NCBI RefSeq assembly: GCF_008704555.1
Contig: NZ_CP023702.1
Location: 5,494,001-5,558,000, forward strand
DNA from: Streptomyces nitrosporeus
Lineage (GTDB): Bacteria > Actinomycetota > Actinomycetes > Streptomycetales > Streptomycetaceae
Length of the DNA: 64,000 bases
Direction of reading: 5' to 3'
Below, in pieces: positions 51,492-60,636 of this stretch; positions within the stretch are counted from its first letter, which is position 1; each line of letters begins with the position of its first letter. Under the pieces are notes generated by a model. The model saw only the letters and a program-made list of their open reading frames with translations, did no database searches and was not told where the DNA came from. A program made the position numbers and the translations under genes.

Positions 51492-53174
51492 ATGACACCC
51501 GCACAGATCAGCACCGCCAACAGCACCGGCGCTGCCCGGCAGGACGGCCATTCCGCCGCGTTCCGCGCCGCCGCCCGGCGGATCGGGTCCGGTGTGGACC
51601 GCCGCAGGTTCCTCACCGTCACCGGTGCGGCCGCCGCACTGGCCTTCGCCGTCAACCTGCCCGCCGCCGGGACCGCGAGCGCCGCCGAACTCGACGCCCG
51701 CAGGATCACCGAGGACCCCTTCACCCTGGGCGTCGCCTCCGGCGACCCGCTGCCCGACTCGGTCCTGCTCTGGACCCGGCTCGCCCCGCGCCCCTACGAG
51801 GCCGACGGCGGAATGCCCGCCCGGCGCGTCCAGGTCCGCTGGGAGCTCGCCCACGACGAGCGCTTCCGCCGGATCGTGCGGCGCGGATCGGCCACCGCCC
51901 ACCCGGAGTTCGGGCACAGCGTCCGCGCCGAGGTGAAGGCGCTCGATTCCGGCCGCACCTTCTACTACCGCTTCCGCGCCGGCGACTGGACCAGCCCCGT
52001 CGGCCGCACCCGCACCGCCCCCGCCCGGGGCGCCCGCACCGGCTCGCTCACCCTGGCCGCGGTCTCCTGCCAGGCCTACCACGACGGGTACTTCACCGCC
52101 TACCGGCACCTGGCCGCCGAGGACGTCGACGTCGTCTTCCACCTCGGCGACTACCTCTACGAGTACGCCGTGACCGCCACCGGCGGAGCGCGCGCCTACA
52201 CCGACCGGGTCCTGCCCGCGCACTTCAACCGCGAGACGGTCACCCTCGACGACTACCGGATGCGCTACGGCCTCTACAAGTCCGACCCGGACCTGCGCGC
52301 CGCACACGCCGCCCACCCCTTCGTCGTGACCTGGGACGACCACGAGACCGAGAACAACTACGCGGGCGACACCCCCGAGAACAGCGTCCCGCCGGAGGAG
52401 TTCCTGCTGCGCCGCGCCGCCGCCTACCGCGCGTACTGGGAGAACCAGCCCCTGCGCGCCCCGCAGCGCCCCACCGGACCCGACATGCGCCTCTACCGCA
52501 GACTCCAGTTCGGCCGGCTCGCCCAGTTCGACGTCCTGGACACCCGGCAGTACCGCAGCAACCAGGCGTACGGCGACGGCTGGAAGGTGCCCGGCCCCGA
52601 ATCCGAGGACCCCTCGCGCACCATGACGGGCGCCGCCCAGGAACGCTGGCTGATCGACGGCTGGAAGCACTCCCGCGCCCGCTGGAACGTCGTCCCCCAG
52701 CAGGTCACCTTCGCCCAGCGGCGCGACGTGCCCACCGACGCCTACAAGCTGTCGATGGACTCCTGGGACGGCTACCCGGCCTCCCGGCAGCGGATCATGG
52801 ACGGCGCCGAGGCCGCGGGCGTCGACAACCTGATGGTCCTCACCGGCGACGTACACGTCGGCTACGCCTTCGACCTGAAGAAGGACTTCGACGACCCGGC
52901 CTCCCGGACCGTCGGCACCGAGATCGTCGCCACCTCCGTCGCCAGCGGCAAGAACGGCTCCGAGAAGCCCGCCAACTGGAACAACCTCACCCAGGCCAAC
53001 CCGCACATGAAGTTCTACGACGGGCGCCGGGGCTACGCACTGGTCACCCTGGACGACGAGCGGGCGCGCGCCGACTTCCGTACGGTCTCCGCCGTCACCA
53101 CGCCCGGCGCGCCCGTCAGCACCGCCGCGTCCTTCGTGACCGAGGCGGGCAACCCGGGGCTCACCCCCGCGTGA
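51492..53174 (+). CDS. phoD: Alkaline phosphatase D
   Basis: A 560-residue secreted phosphodiesterase/phosphatase exported folded by the Tat pathway: the signal has DRRRFLTVTGAAAALAF (Arg37-Arg39) and AXA-type cleavage near residue 64. The PhoD domain contains FTLGVASGDPLPDSVLLWTR, the metal ligands in HLGDYLYEY, VTWDDHETENNYAG and LTGDVHVGYAF, and the Cys/Asp region LAAVSCQAYHDGYF. Family enzymes need calcium and iron and release phosphate from phosphodiesters and teichoic acids under phosphate limitation. I found only a single GTTCCCC-like unit upstream (51439), so a PhoP site is not established. Confidence 0.95.
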   Translation: MTPAQISTANSTGAARQDGHSAAFRAAARRIGSGVDRRRFLTVTGAAAALAFAVNLPAAGTASAAELDARRITEDPFTLGVASGDPLPDSVLLWTRLAPRPYEADGGMPARRVQVRWELAHDERFRRIVRRGSATAHPEFGHSVRAEVKALDSGRTFYYRFRAGDWTSPVGRTRTAPARGARTGSLTLAAVSCQAYHDGYFTAYRHLAAEDVDVVFHLGDYLYEYAVTATGGARAYTDRVLPAHFNRETVTLDDYRMRYGLYKSDPDLRAAHAAHPFVVTWDDHETENNYAGDTPENSVPPEEFLLRRAAAYRAYWENQPLRAPQRPTGPDMRLYRRLQFGRLAQFDVLDTRQYRSNQAYGDGWKVPGPESEDPSRTMTGAAQERWLIDGWKHSRARWNVVPQQVTFAQRRDVPTDAYKLSMDSWDGYPASRQRIMDGAEAAGVDNLMVLTGDVHVGYAFDLKKDFDDPASRTVGTEIVATSVASGKNGSEKPANWNNLTQANPHMKFYDGRRGYALVTLDDERARADFRTVSAVTTPGAPVSTAASFVTEAGNPGLTPA

Positions 53175-53219
53175 CCGGCCCGCGTGACCGGCCCGCGGGG
53201 CCGGGGCGTGCGACGGGCA

Positions 53220-53246
53220 CGGGCCGGGGCACGGCGCCCCGGCCCG
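53220..53246. terminator. Bidirectional terminator hairpin
   Basis: CGGGCCGGGGC (53220-53230) pairs perfectly with GCCCCGGCCCG (53236-53246) between the convergent phoD and oxidoreductase genes. Confidence 0.8.
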
Positions 53247-53260
53247 CGGCCGTCACACGT

Positions 53261-54265
53261 TCAGCGCTCGTCCGCCGGGTAGCGGACGCCGACCCGGGCG
53301 CGTACCGCGTCGAGCGTCCGCATCACCGCGAGGGAGCCCTCCAGCGGCACCAGCGGGGACTCCTTCTCGCCCGCCGACACCGCGCGCATCACCTCGGCCG
53401 CCTCGAACTGCATGCCCGTCAGGCCCTGGGGACCGGGGCCCGTGGTGACCTCCTCCGGCTCCCGGCCGTCCCGGTGCAGCACGAAACGCTCCGGGTGGAA
53501 GAAGCCCTGCGGGAAGTCGATCCGGCCGGCCGTGCCGGTGACCGACGCGACGGTCGGCAGGTTCCCGACGATCGAACAGCTCAGCAGCGCCGTGGCCCCC
53601 GACTCCCAGCCCAGCAGCATCCCGGTGTTCAGGTCCACACCCTCCGGCGACAGCAGCGCGTCCGCCTGCACCCGGTCCGGCTCGCCCAGCAGCAGCTGCG
53701 CGAAGGCGACCGGGTAGACCCCCAGGTCCAGCAGCGCGCCCCCGCCCAGCGCGGGGTCACGCAGCCGGTGCCCGGCGTCGAAGGTGCCCCCGAACCCGAA
53801 GTCGGCCTGCACCGTGCGGATCTCGCCGATCGCACCGTCCCGGACCAGCTCCGTCATCCGGCGGATCAGCGGATTGCAGTACGTCCACATGGCCTCCATC
53901 AGGAACAGCCCGCGCTCCCGCGCCAGATCCACCAGCTCCCGCGCCTCACGGGCGTTCAGCGTGAACGCCTTCTCGCACAGCACGTGCTTGCCCGCCTCCA
54001 GGGCGAGCCCGGCGGCCTCCCGGTGCGCGGAGTGCGGCGTGGCCACGTACACGACATCGATGTCGTCGTCCGCGACGAGCTCCGCCCAGCTGCCGTACGC
54101 CCGCTCGATCCCGAACCGCTCGGCGAACGCCCGCGCGGATGCCTCGGCGCGCGAGGCGACCGCCAGCACCTCGGCCCCGGAGCCCTTCATCGCGAGGAGG
54201 TCCGCCGTGAACGTCGCGGCTATGCCGCCCGTCGCCAGAACACCCCAACGCACTGTCCCGCCCAT
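53261..54265 (-). CDS. Gfo/Idh/MocA family oxidoreductase
   Basis: A 334-residue NAD(P)-binding protein of the glucose-fructose oxidoreductase/inositol dehydrogenase group. The Rossmann start is VRWGVLATGGIAATFTADL, with VYVATPHSAHREAA and the EKP-type motif appearing as LCEKAFTLN, where Ala replaces the usual Pro after Lys. The C-terminal half has AMWTYCNPL, GAIGEIRTVQADFGF and GGGALLDLGVYPV. The chemistry is likely sugar or polyol oxidation; the substrate is not evident. ATG 54265 lies 83 bp from the divergent exporter start. Confidence 0.9.
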   Translation of the reverse strand: MGGTVRWGVLATGGIAATFTADLLAMKGSGAEVLAVASRAEASARAFAERFGIERAYGSWAELVADDDIDVVYVATPHSAHREAAGLALEAGKHVLCEKAFTLNAREARELVDLARERGLFLMEAMWTYCNPLIRRMTELVRDGAIGEIRTVQADFGFGGTFDAGHRLRDPALGGGALLDLGVYPVAFAQLLLGEPDRVQADALLSPEGVDLNTGMLLGWESGATALLSCSIVGNLPTVASVTGTAGRIDFPQGFFHPERFVLHRDGREPEEVTTGPGPQGLTGMQFEAAEVMRAVSAGEKESPLVPLEGSLAVMRTLDAVRARVGVRYPADER

Positions 54266-54348
54266 GCCCGCCCGCCTTCACCCGAAAAAGGTATCGACCA
54301 CTACGACTGACCTGAGAGCATAGATGCGGTTTCAACGAAGCGGAGACG

Positions 54349-55761
54349 ATGATGCCGGACAGCGGCGCGAGCCGGGCCCAGCGAGAACAGCACGAACACA
54401 TACCGACGAGCAGTGACGGCGCCGTGACCGGCGCCCCGGCCGCCCCCACCGCAGCGGGCACGAAGGCCGCCCCCACCCCCACCGCCCCGGCCGCCCCCAC
54501 CGCAGCGGGCGCCCCCACCACACCACCCCCCGCCGCCGCACGGCGGGCCGGACTCCTCGTCACCCTGGTACTGGGCGGGCTCACCGCGGTACCGCCCCTC
54601 TCGATGGACATGTACCTCCCGGCGCTCCCGGAGGTCACCGACTCCCTGCACGCACCGGCGTCCACCGTCCAGCTCACCCTGACCGCCTGCCTCACCGGCA
54701 TGGCACTCGGCCAGCTCGTCGTCGGACCGATGAGCGACCGCTGGGGCCGGCGCAAGCCGCTGATCCTCGGCATGGTCGTCTACGTGATCGCCACCGCGAT
54801 CTGCGCCGTCGCCCCCTCCGCGGAACTCCTCATCGGCTTCCGCCTCCTCCAGGGCCTGGCGGGCGCCGCCGGCATCGTGATCTCCAGGGCCGTCGTCCGC
54901 GACCTCTACGACGGCGACGAGATGGCCCGGTTCTTCTCCACGCTGATGCTGATCTCGGGAGTGGCCCCCGTCATCGCCCCCGTGATCGGCGGCCAGGTCC
55001 TCCGGTTCACCGACTGGCGCGGCATCTTCGTCGTCCTCGCCCTCGTCGGCGTCCTGCTCACCCTCGTCGTCTGGAAGTGGCTGCACGAGACGCTTCCCCT
55101 CTCCGAGCGGCACACCGGAGGCGTCGGCGACGCACTGCGCACCATGCGCGGACTGCTGGCCGACCGGGTGTTCACCGGCTACATGGTCGCGGGCAGCCTC
55201 GCCTTCGCCGCGCTCTTCGCCTACGTGAGCGCCTCCCCGTTCGTCATCCAGGAGATCTACGGGGCCTCCCCGCAGACCTTCAGCCTGCTCTTCGGCATCA
55301 ACTCCGTCGGCCTGATCGCCGTCGGCCAGATCAACGGCAAGCTGCTCGTCGGCCGGGTCAGCCTGGACAAGGCCCTCGGCTTCGGCCTCGCGGTGATCTC
55401 CGTGGCCGCCGTCGCCCTGCTGCTGATGACCTCCGGGGTCTTCGGCGAACTCGGCCTGCTGCCCGTCGCCGCCGGCCTGTTCGTGCTGATGTCCGCCATG
55501 GGCCTGGCCATGCCCAACACCAACACCCAGGCCCTGATGCGCACCAGGCACGCGGCGGGCTCCGCCTCCGCGCTGCTGGGGACCTCGCAGTTCCTGATCG
55601 GCGCCATCGCCTCGCCGCTCGTCGGCATCGCCGGCGAACGCACGGCCGTACCCATGGCCGTGGTCCAGGTCGTCTGCGCCCTGTCCGCGGCGGCCTGCTT
55701 CCTGCTGATGTGCCGCCCGTGGCGCGGCGGCGCACGGACGGAGCGGCAGAGCACGGACTGA
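54349..55761 (+). CDS. MFS exporter, Bcr/CflA (DHA1) family
   Basis: A 470-residue drug:proton antiporter with 12 membrane helices after a long, low-complexity N-terminal tail. The tail (residues about 25-62) includes an exact duplication of the unit APAAPTAAG encoded by a GC-rich repeat. The family signature is clear: VPPLSMDMYLPALPEV in TM1, LTLTACLTGMALGQLVVGP with MSDRWGRRKPL (motif A), and FRLLQGLAGAAGIVISRAVV. Start ATG 54349 has GGAG six bases upstream. Substrates may include bicyclomycin-like or sulfonamide compounds in relatives; none can be assigned. Confidence 0.92.
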   Translation: MMPDSGASRAQREQHEHIPTSSDGAVTGAPAAPTAAGTKAAPTPTAPAAPTAAGAPTTPPPAAARRAGLLVTLVLGGLTAVPPLSMDMYLPALPEVTDSLHAPASTVQLTLTACLTGMALGQLVVGPMSDRWGRRKPLILGMVVYVIATAICAVAPSAELLIGFRLLQGLAGAAGIVISRAVVRDLYDGDEMARFFSTLMLISGVAPVIAPVIGGQVLRFTDWRGIFVVLALVGVLLTLVVWKWLHETLPLSERHTGGVGDALRTMRGLLADRVFTGYMVAGSLAFAALFAYVSASPFVIQEIYGASPQTFSLLFGINSVGLIAVGQINGKLLVGRVSLDKALGFGLAVISVAAVALLLMTSGVFGELGLLPVAAGLFVLMSAMGLAMPNTNTQALMRTRHAAGSASALLGTSQFLIGAIASPLVGIAGERTAVPMAVVQVVCALSAAACFLLMCRPWRGGARTERQSTD

Positions 55762-55800
55762 GGACGGGGCGGGGGCGGGCCGGGTAGGGGCGAGGGCGGG

Positions 55801-55910
55801 CCGGGACGGCCGCCGGACCGGCTGTGAGGACGGCGCGGGGGCGGTGCGGGGACTGCGCGAGGGCGGTGCGGGGACTGCGCGAGGGCGGTGCCGGGACGGC
55901 CGCCGGGCGG
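55801..55910. repeat. Nested GC-rich repeats before the phosphotransferase gene
   Basis: A 22-bp unit (GGGCGGTGCGGGGACTGCGC followed by GA) occurs twice in tandem at 55839-55882 with a partial third copy, flanked by direct repeats of CCGGGACGGCCGCCGG at 55801-55816 and 55891-55906. Confidence 0.75.
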
Positions 55911-55956
55911 CGGAAACCGGTGGCCGCCGGCCCCGGGCGTCCACCACACTGCGGTG

Positions 55957-56736
55957 ATGCCCACAGACCGGGAACAACCACTGTCCGGCGGGAACGTCAG
56001 CGAAGGCGTCGTCCGTCTCGGTGACACCGTCCGCCGCCCCGCCGGGCCGTGGACCCCCGCGGTGCACGCGCTCCTCACCCACCTCCACGAAGCCGGTTTC
56101 CGGGCCGCCCCCCGGCCGCTCGGGATCGACGAGCGGGGCCGGGAGGTCCTGAGCTTCGTGCCGGGCGAGGTCATCTGGCCCGACCGGTTCGCCCTGGTCG
56201 GGCCGGACGGCGGACTGGCGCGCGTGGCCCGCCTGATCCGCGGGTTCCACGACGCCGTGGAGGGGTTCACGCCCCCGCCCGACGCCCGATGGCAGCTCCT
56301 CATGCCCGTCGACGGCGCCGACATCATCGCCCACCACGACCTGGCGCCCTGGAACCTGGTGGCCGGTGACGACGCCTGGGCCTTCATCGACTGGGACAAC
56401 GCCGGGCCCGGCACCCGCCTCTCGGACCTCGCCTACGCGGCCCACGGCTTCCTCCCGCTGTCCGCGCACCCGCACTGGCAGAGCCCCCGGGCCGCGGAAC
56501 GCCTGCGGCTGTTCGCCGACGCGTACGGCCTCGACGAACAGGGCCGGCGGGACCTGGTGCCGCTGCTGGGCAGCCGCACACGCGCCATGCACGACTTCCT
56601 CCGCGACCAGGCCGCCCGGAACACCCAGCCCTGGGCCCGCCTCTGGGCGGAGGGCCACGGCGACAGCTGGCGCGGCGACGCCGAGTACACCGAACGGCGC
56701 GAGGAGCACTGGCTGACCGCCCTGCTCGCCCACTGA
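55957..56736 (+). CDS. Aminoglycoside phosphotransferase-like kinase (APH fold)
   Basis: A 259-residue protein of the APH/choline-kinase fold. ATG 55957 is the likely start. The Brenner-type motif HHDLAPWNLVAGDD, with catalytic Asp, is followed by the metal-binding FIDWDNAGPGTRLSDLAY; a shortened N lobe contains VVRLGDTVRRPAGPWTPAVH and ends with LSFVPGEVIWPDRF. These signatures identify a small-molecule kinase, but the family covers many non-antibiotic substrates, so resistance cannot be claimed. It converges on a secreted protein gene. Confidence 0.88.
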   Translation: MPTDREQPLSGGNVSEGVVRLGDTVRRPAGPWTPAVHALLTHLHEAGFRAAPRPLGIDERGREVLSFVPGEVIWPDRFALVGPDGGLARVARLIRGFHDAVEGFTPPPDARWQLLMPVDGADIIAHHDLAPWNLVAGDDAWAFIDWDNAGPGTRLSDLAYAAHGFLPLSAHPHWQSPRAAERLRLFADAYGLDEQGRRDLVPLLGSRTRAMHDFLRDQAARNTQPWARLWAEGHGDSWRGDAEYTERREEHWLTALLAH

Positions 56737-56817
56737 ACCCGGGGCCGGCCCCGCACCGGCCGGCACGCCCCCTCATCCGCGCACGGGCGCCCTCCCGGCG
56801 GGGCACCCTCCCGCCGG

Positions 56818-58140
56818 TCAGCTCGTACGCGGGTACCCCAGCAGGTGCAGCCGGTCCTTGCGGTCGGTCCAGGTGAACACCCCGGTACCGGACGTCTCCA
56901 TCTCCGGCAGCCGCACGTTCGGGGGGAGCGGCTCGACGTCCCCGGACACGAAGCTCATCTCCACCGGGGTGCCCCCGCCCTCCAGGGCGTCGGCGGCGTC
57001 ACGGGCGTCCGCCGCCCCGTACGCCGTGCCGTCGTCCGTCACCGAGGCGAGCGTCACCCGCGCCGCGCCGCCCTCGGTCTCGAAGCAGAAACCCTCCTTC
57101 GCCTCCAGGTCGAAGGCGAGGTTCCCCGCCACCGCGTAGCGGCCCGACGGCGAGAACACCGCCTGCGGGTGGCTCCCCGGCTCTATGGCCGGCCGGTGGC
57201 ACTCCACCGAGGCGACCGGTTTCCCGTTCGCCGCGTCGTGCACCGCCCACAGCTCGTGGGTCGCCGCCCGCTCCGCCTTCTTCCCGAGCTGCCACCTCAC
57301 CAGGATCCGCCCCGGACCCACGGAGGTCGGCACCCCGGACCGGGGGTCGGCCCCCTTCGGCGCGACCTTCCTGCTGAACCAGCCGCCCCGCACCCAGAAC
57401 TCACGCGCCCCGCTGAACAGCAGCCCCTTCTCGGTCTGCCCGCGCACCTCGGTCAGCTGCCCGCAGGCGGAACAGCCCTCGGGGTACGACGGCTTCGCCG
57501 CGGGGATCCCGGTGACGTCACCAGTGAGCGGATCCACCAGCGCACCGGTGGTCCGGCCGTCGGTGATCAGGATGTCCGGGCCGCTCGCCGTCACCACCGG
57601 CACCCCGGTCCACGGCACCTCGGCCCGCAGCCGCTCGCCGTCCGCCGCGTCGTACACGTCGAGGGAGACCAGCGTCCTCGCCGGCGCCAGGTCGTCGCCG
57701 ACCCTCCCGTACGACCAGGTCACGAAGAACTGCCGGTCGGCCTTGGCGAGGGTGAGCAGCTTCGGGAAACGCGCGGGGTCCGGCGGCCGCCAGGCCTCAC
57801 CGCTCCATCCGGCCCTGCCCGTCGGGATGTCCAGCGTCCGCAGCCGGTAGCGCTGCCCGGGGGCCCGTACCAGGTAGGCGAGTACGCCCGTCGGGTGCGA
57901 CACGGCGTAACCGGGCCCGGCGTCCACGACCTCCCAGCCCCGGTCCGCCGTGTACGCGGGCGGAACCGTCAGCCGCGTCACCGGCCCGGCGCTCTCCTTC
58001 ACCGGCTTCCGGGACTCCCCGCCCTTCCCGTCCCGCCCCGCGCCGTCACCGCCGCCCCCGCCGCAGGTCGCGAGCAGGAGCAGCAGGGCCAGGAACACCA
58101 CCCCGCCGACCAGAGCCAGGCGCACGATCTTCTGTCTCAC
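56818..58140 (-). CDS. Membrane-anchored propeller-like protein of unknown function
   Basis: A 440-residue exported protein from GTG 58140 (GGGGGAA upstream). The N terminus (VRLALVGGVVFLALLLLLATC) is either a signal anchor or, with its ATCGGG cysteine, a lipoprotein signal. The outside part has repeated WD-like beta units: VLAYLVRAPGQRYRLRTLD, RFPKLLTLAKADRQFFVTWS, RTLVSLDVYDAADGERL and ELWAVHDAANGKPVASVE, with FSPSGRYAVAGN near the end, suggesting a beta-propeller. A CSACGQ motif in the middle may form a disulfide. Many streptomycetes carry similar uncharacterised proteins; no function is assigned. Confidence 0.8.
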   Translation of the reverse strand: MRQKIVRLALVGGVVFLALLLLLATCGGGGGDGAGRDGKGGESRKPVKESAGPVTRLTVPPAYTADRGWEVVDAGPGYAVSHPTGVLAYLVRAPGQRYRLRTLDIPTGRAGWSGEAWRPPDPARFPKLLTLAKADRQFFVTWSYGRVGDDLAPARTLVSLDVYDAADGERLRAEVPWTGVPVVTASGPDILITDGRTTGALVDPLTGDVTGIPAAKPSYPEGCSACGQLTEVRGQTEKGLLFSGAREFWVRGGWFSRKVAPKGADPRSGVPTSVGPGRILVRWQLGKKAERAATHELWAVHDAANGKPVASVECHRPAIEPGSHPQAVFSPSGRYAVAGNLAFDLEAKEGFCFETEGGAARVTLASVTDDGTAYGAADARDAADALEGGGTPVEMSFVSGDVEPLPPNVRLPEMETSGTGVFTWTDRKDRLHLLGYPRTS

Positions 58141-58393
58141 GGTTCCCCCGATGAGCCCGCGGTCTCCCGGCGGGCCGTCTCCTGAGCAGTCCCTGACCCG
58201 GATCCGGCGGGCGCTCCCGGCCCGGCGGCGATCAGCGTAGCAACAGGGCCGGTACGCAAAGGAGTTCGGTTCTGCCGCCGTTCCGTACCGGTGGTGTGCC
58301 CAGCGGCGCGGCCGTGGCCCCCGGCGGCCGCACACACCCGGCGCCGGGGCCGCGGCGGGCGGACCCCGGCCGGGGCGGCACTAGAATTTCCCG

Positions 58394-59413
58394 GTGAACG
58401 CCACCCTCCCCACCGCGGAAGCCCTGCGTACCGCCCTGGCCGTACTGCTCGACGGGCTGCCGCCCCGCAAGGCCACGCAGGCGGTCGACCGGCTGATCGC
58501 CAGCTACCGCGGGACCACCCCCACCGACACCCCCGTCCTGCGGGACCGCTCGGACGTCGTCGCCTACGCCGCGTACCGCATGCCCGCGACCTTCGAGGCC
58601 GTACGCGCCTGCCTGGACGCGCTGCGCGACGCGGCCCCGGCATGGGTGCCCGCCACGCACACCGACATCGGGGGCGGCACCGGCGCCGCCACCTGGGCCG
58701 TCGCCGGAGCCTGGGAGGGCGACGGCCCCCGGACCACGGTCCTGGACTGGGCGGAGCCCGCCCTGGCACTGGGACGCGAACTGGCCGAGGTGTCCGGGAT
58801 CCCCGGGCTGCGGACCGCTGCCTGGCAGCGCGCCAGGATCGGCACGGGCCTGGAGCCGGCCCCCACGGACCTGGCGACCGTCAGCTACGTACTCAAGGAA
58901 CTCGCCCCCGCCGACCGGGCCGTCCTCGTCGACACCCTCGCCGGCGCCGCCCAGGCCGTGGTGATCGTGGAGCCGGGCACCCCCGACGGCTACACCCGTG
59001 TCATCGAGGCCCGCGACCGCCTGATCGCCGCCGGTATGACCGTCGCGGCCCCCTGCCCGCACAGCGCCGCCTGCCCCATCGAACCGGGCACGGACTGGTG
59101 CCACTTCTCGGCGCGGGTCAGCCGCTCGTCCCTGCACCGCCAGGTCAAGGGCGGTTCGCTCAGCCACGAGGACGAGAAGTTCAGCTACGTCGTCGCGACC
59201 CGCTTCCCCACCACCCCGGTACCGGCCCGCGTCACCCGCCGGCCCCAGATCCGCAAGGGCCAGGTCCTGCTGGAACTCTGCACCGGGGACGACGCCCTCC
59301 AGCGCGCCACGGTCACCAAACGCCACGGCGGCCTCTACCGCACCGCCCGCGACACGGACTGGGGCGACCCGTGGCCGCCCCGGGACGCGCCCGAGGACGA
59401 CCGGAACGGTTAG
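58394..59413 (+). CDS. Rsm22-like small ribosomal subunit protein / methyltransferase fold
   Basis: A 339-residue protein of the Rsm22 family, known from mitochondrial ribosome assembly and bacterial homologues. Start GTG 58394. It has a methyltransferase-like core (THTDIGGGTGAATWAVAGAW), the family stretch LATVSYVLKELAPADRAVLV, VIVEPGTPDGYTRVIEARD and a Cys cluster CPHSAACP...DWCHFSARV that in homologues binds an iron-sulfur cluster. It also ends with SHEDEKFSYVVATR. Its TAG overlaps the convergent TAA of the next gene within four bases, leaving no room for a terminator between them. Confidence 0.9.
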   Translation: MNATLPTAEALRTALAVLLDGLPPRKATQAVDRLIASYRGTTPTDTPVLRDRSDVVAYAAYRMPATFEAVRACLDALRDAAPAWVPATHTDIGGGTGAATWAVAGAWEGDGPRTTVLDWAEPALALGRELAEVSGIPGLRTAAWQRARIGTGLEPAPTDLATVSYVLKELAPADRAVLVDTLAGAAQAVVIVEPGTPDGYTRVIEARDRLIAAGMTVAAPCPHSAACPIEPGTDWCHFSARVSRSSLHRQVKGGSLSHEDEKFSYVVATRFPTTPVPARVTRRPQIRKGQVLLELCTGDDALQRATVTKRHGGLYRTARDTDWGDPWPPRDAPEDDRNG

Positions 59414-60246
59414 GAACCCCGCACGGGAGGGGCGCCCCGCAGTTCCTGCGTGCAGCACTTCACACTGCCGCCGCCCTTCAGCAGCTCTCCCAGGTCCATC
59501 GGCACCGGTTCGAAGCCGCGGTCCCGCAGGGGACCGAACAGGCCCGTCGCGGCCTGGGGGAGCAGGACGTGGCGGCCGTCGCTGACCGCGTTCAGGCCGA
59601 ACGCCGCCGCGTCCCTCTCCCCGGCGATCAGCGCGTCCGGGAAGAGCCGGGCCAGCACCGACCGGCTGCCCGGCGAGAAGGCCCCGGGGTAGTACATGAC
59701 CTCGCCGGCCGCCCCGTCCAGGACGCACAGCGCCGTGTCCAGGTGGTAGTAGCGCGGATCGACCAGGTCGAGGCCGATCACCGGCCGCCCGAAGAACTCC
59801 TGCGCCTCGGCGTGGGACAGCGGACTGGACCGGAAACCGCGTCCGGCCAGCAGACACGAATCCGTCACGGCGAAGTCGCCCTCGCCCTCGTTGACGTGGT
59901 CCGGCTCGCGGATCTCGGTGAAACCGGCGGCCCGGAACCACTCCCGGTGCGCCCCGGCCTCCGCGTACCGCTGCGGGTAGGCGAACCGGGCGCCGAGCAC
60001 CCGGCCGTCGACCACGGTGGCACCGTTGGCGGCGAACACCATGTCCGGCAGGTCGGGGCGGGGTGTGAGCAGCTCGACGGTGTGGCCCAGGGACCGGTAG
60101 CGGTCGCGCAGGTCCTCCCACTGCGTGGCGGCCAGCGCCAGGTCCACGGGCTTCGAGGGGTCCATCCACGGGTTGATGGAGTACGTGACCTGGAAGTGCG
60201 CCGGGGCGCACATCAGGTAGCGACGAGGGGTGGCGTCACGGTTCAA
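59410..60246 (-). CDS. ddaH: Dimethylargininase-type amidinohydrolase
   Basis: A 278-residue enzyme of the amidinotransferase superfamily that hydrolyses N-omega-methylated arginines to citrulline and methylamines in characterised dimethylargininases. TTG 60246 is the start, with GAGGAG upstream. Key motifs: MVFAANGATVVDGRVL, EGEGDFAVTDSCLLAG, YYHLDTALCVLDG with the catalytic His, and SVKCCTQELRG with the nucleophilic Cys near residue 266. Arginine deiminase is excluded by length and motifs; an ornithine-type amidinotransferase is less likely. It overlaps the convergent Rsm22 gene by four bases. Confidence 0.88.
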   Translation of the reverse strand: MNRDATPRRYLMCAPAHFQVTYSINPWMDPSKPVDLALAATQWEDLRDRYRSLGHTVELLTPRPDLPDMVFAANGATVVDGRVLGARFAYPQRYAEAGAHREWFRAAGFTEIREPDHVNEGEGDFAVTDSCLLAGRGFRSSPLSHAEAQEFFGRPVIGLDLVDPRYYHLDTALCVLDGAAGEVMYYPGAFSPGSRSVLARLFPDALIAGERDAAAFGLNAVSDGRHVLLPQAATGLFGPLRDRGFEPVPMDLGELLKGGGSVKCCTQELRGAPPVRGS

Positions 60247-60383
60247 TGCGGGCTCCTCACGAACGGCGGCCTCGGCCGCGGAACGGTGGGATGCGCACGG
60301 GGTGTGTGCGTGCACTCATGGTGCGCCGGGCCGGACCGGATGCGCAGTGATCCGAACGGGTGGTTCCGCCGCCCCGGCCCGCC

Positions 60384-60467
60384 CTGCTCGTCCGCCCGCG
60401 CCCCCTGCTCGTCCGTCCGCGCTCCCGGTTCGTCCGTCCGGGCTCCCCGCTCGTCCGTCCGCGCCCC
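60384..60467. repeat. Four tandem 21-bp repeats
   Basis: CTGCTCGTCCGTCCGCGCCC-like units of exactly 21 bp occupy 60384-60404, 60405-60425, 60426-60446 and 60447-60467 with a few substitutions. The length is a multiple of three and one minus-strand frame reads GARTDE(P/Q/R) heptapeptides, but no gene start supports translation. Confidence 0.85.
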
Positions 60468-60594
60468 GACCCGCGGCCCGCCCCCGGCCTCGCTCTCGGC
60501 CCGTCCCCCTCCGGGCCCGCGTCCCCCTCCGGCCGCGCGGCCCTCCGCCCGCCTGCCCCTCCGCCCGCCTGTCCGTCGCTCGTGGGCGCTTCTG

Positions 60595-60616
60595 CAAGAC
60601 GATACGTTTCGGCTTG
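60595..60616. promoter_or_regulatory. 22-bp imperfect palindrome, TetR operator with -10 at 60625
   Basis: CAAGACGATACGTTTCGGCT followed by TG pairs at 9 of 11 positions. It precedes TAGATT (60625-60630), a good -10 only six bases before the TetR ATG, so the regulator is probably autorepressed and its mRNA leaderless. Confidence 0.7.
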
Positions 60617-60636
60617 TCAGCCGGTAGATTGGGGCC

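Larger units (their letters stand above)
60247..60636. other. Divergent intergenic region with minisatellite and operator
   Basis: No gene is supported. The region holds four 21-bp tandem repeats (60384-60467), a longer C-rich tract to about 60575, and the TetR operator and promoter at its right end. Confidence 0.6.
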
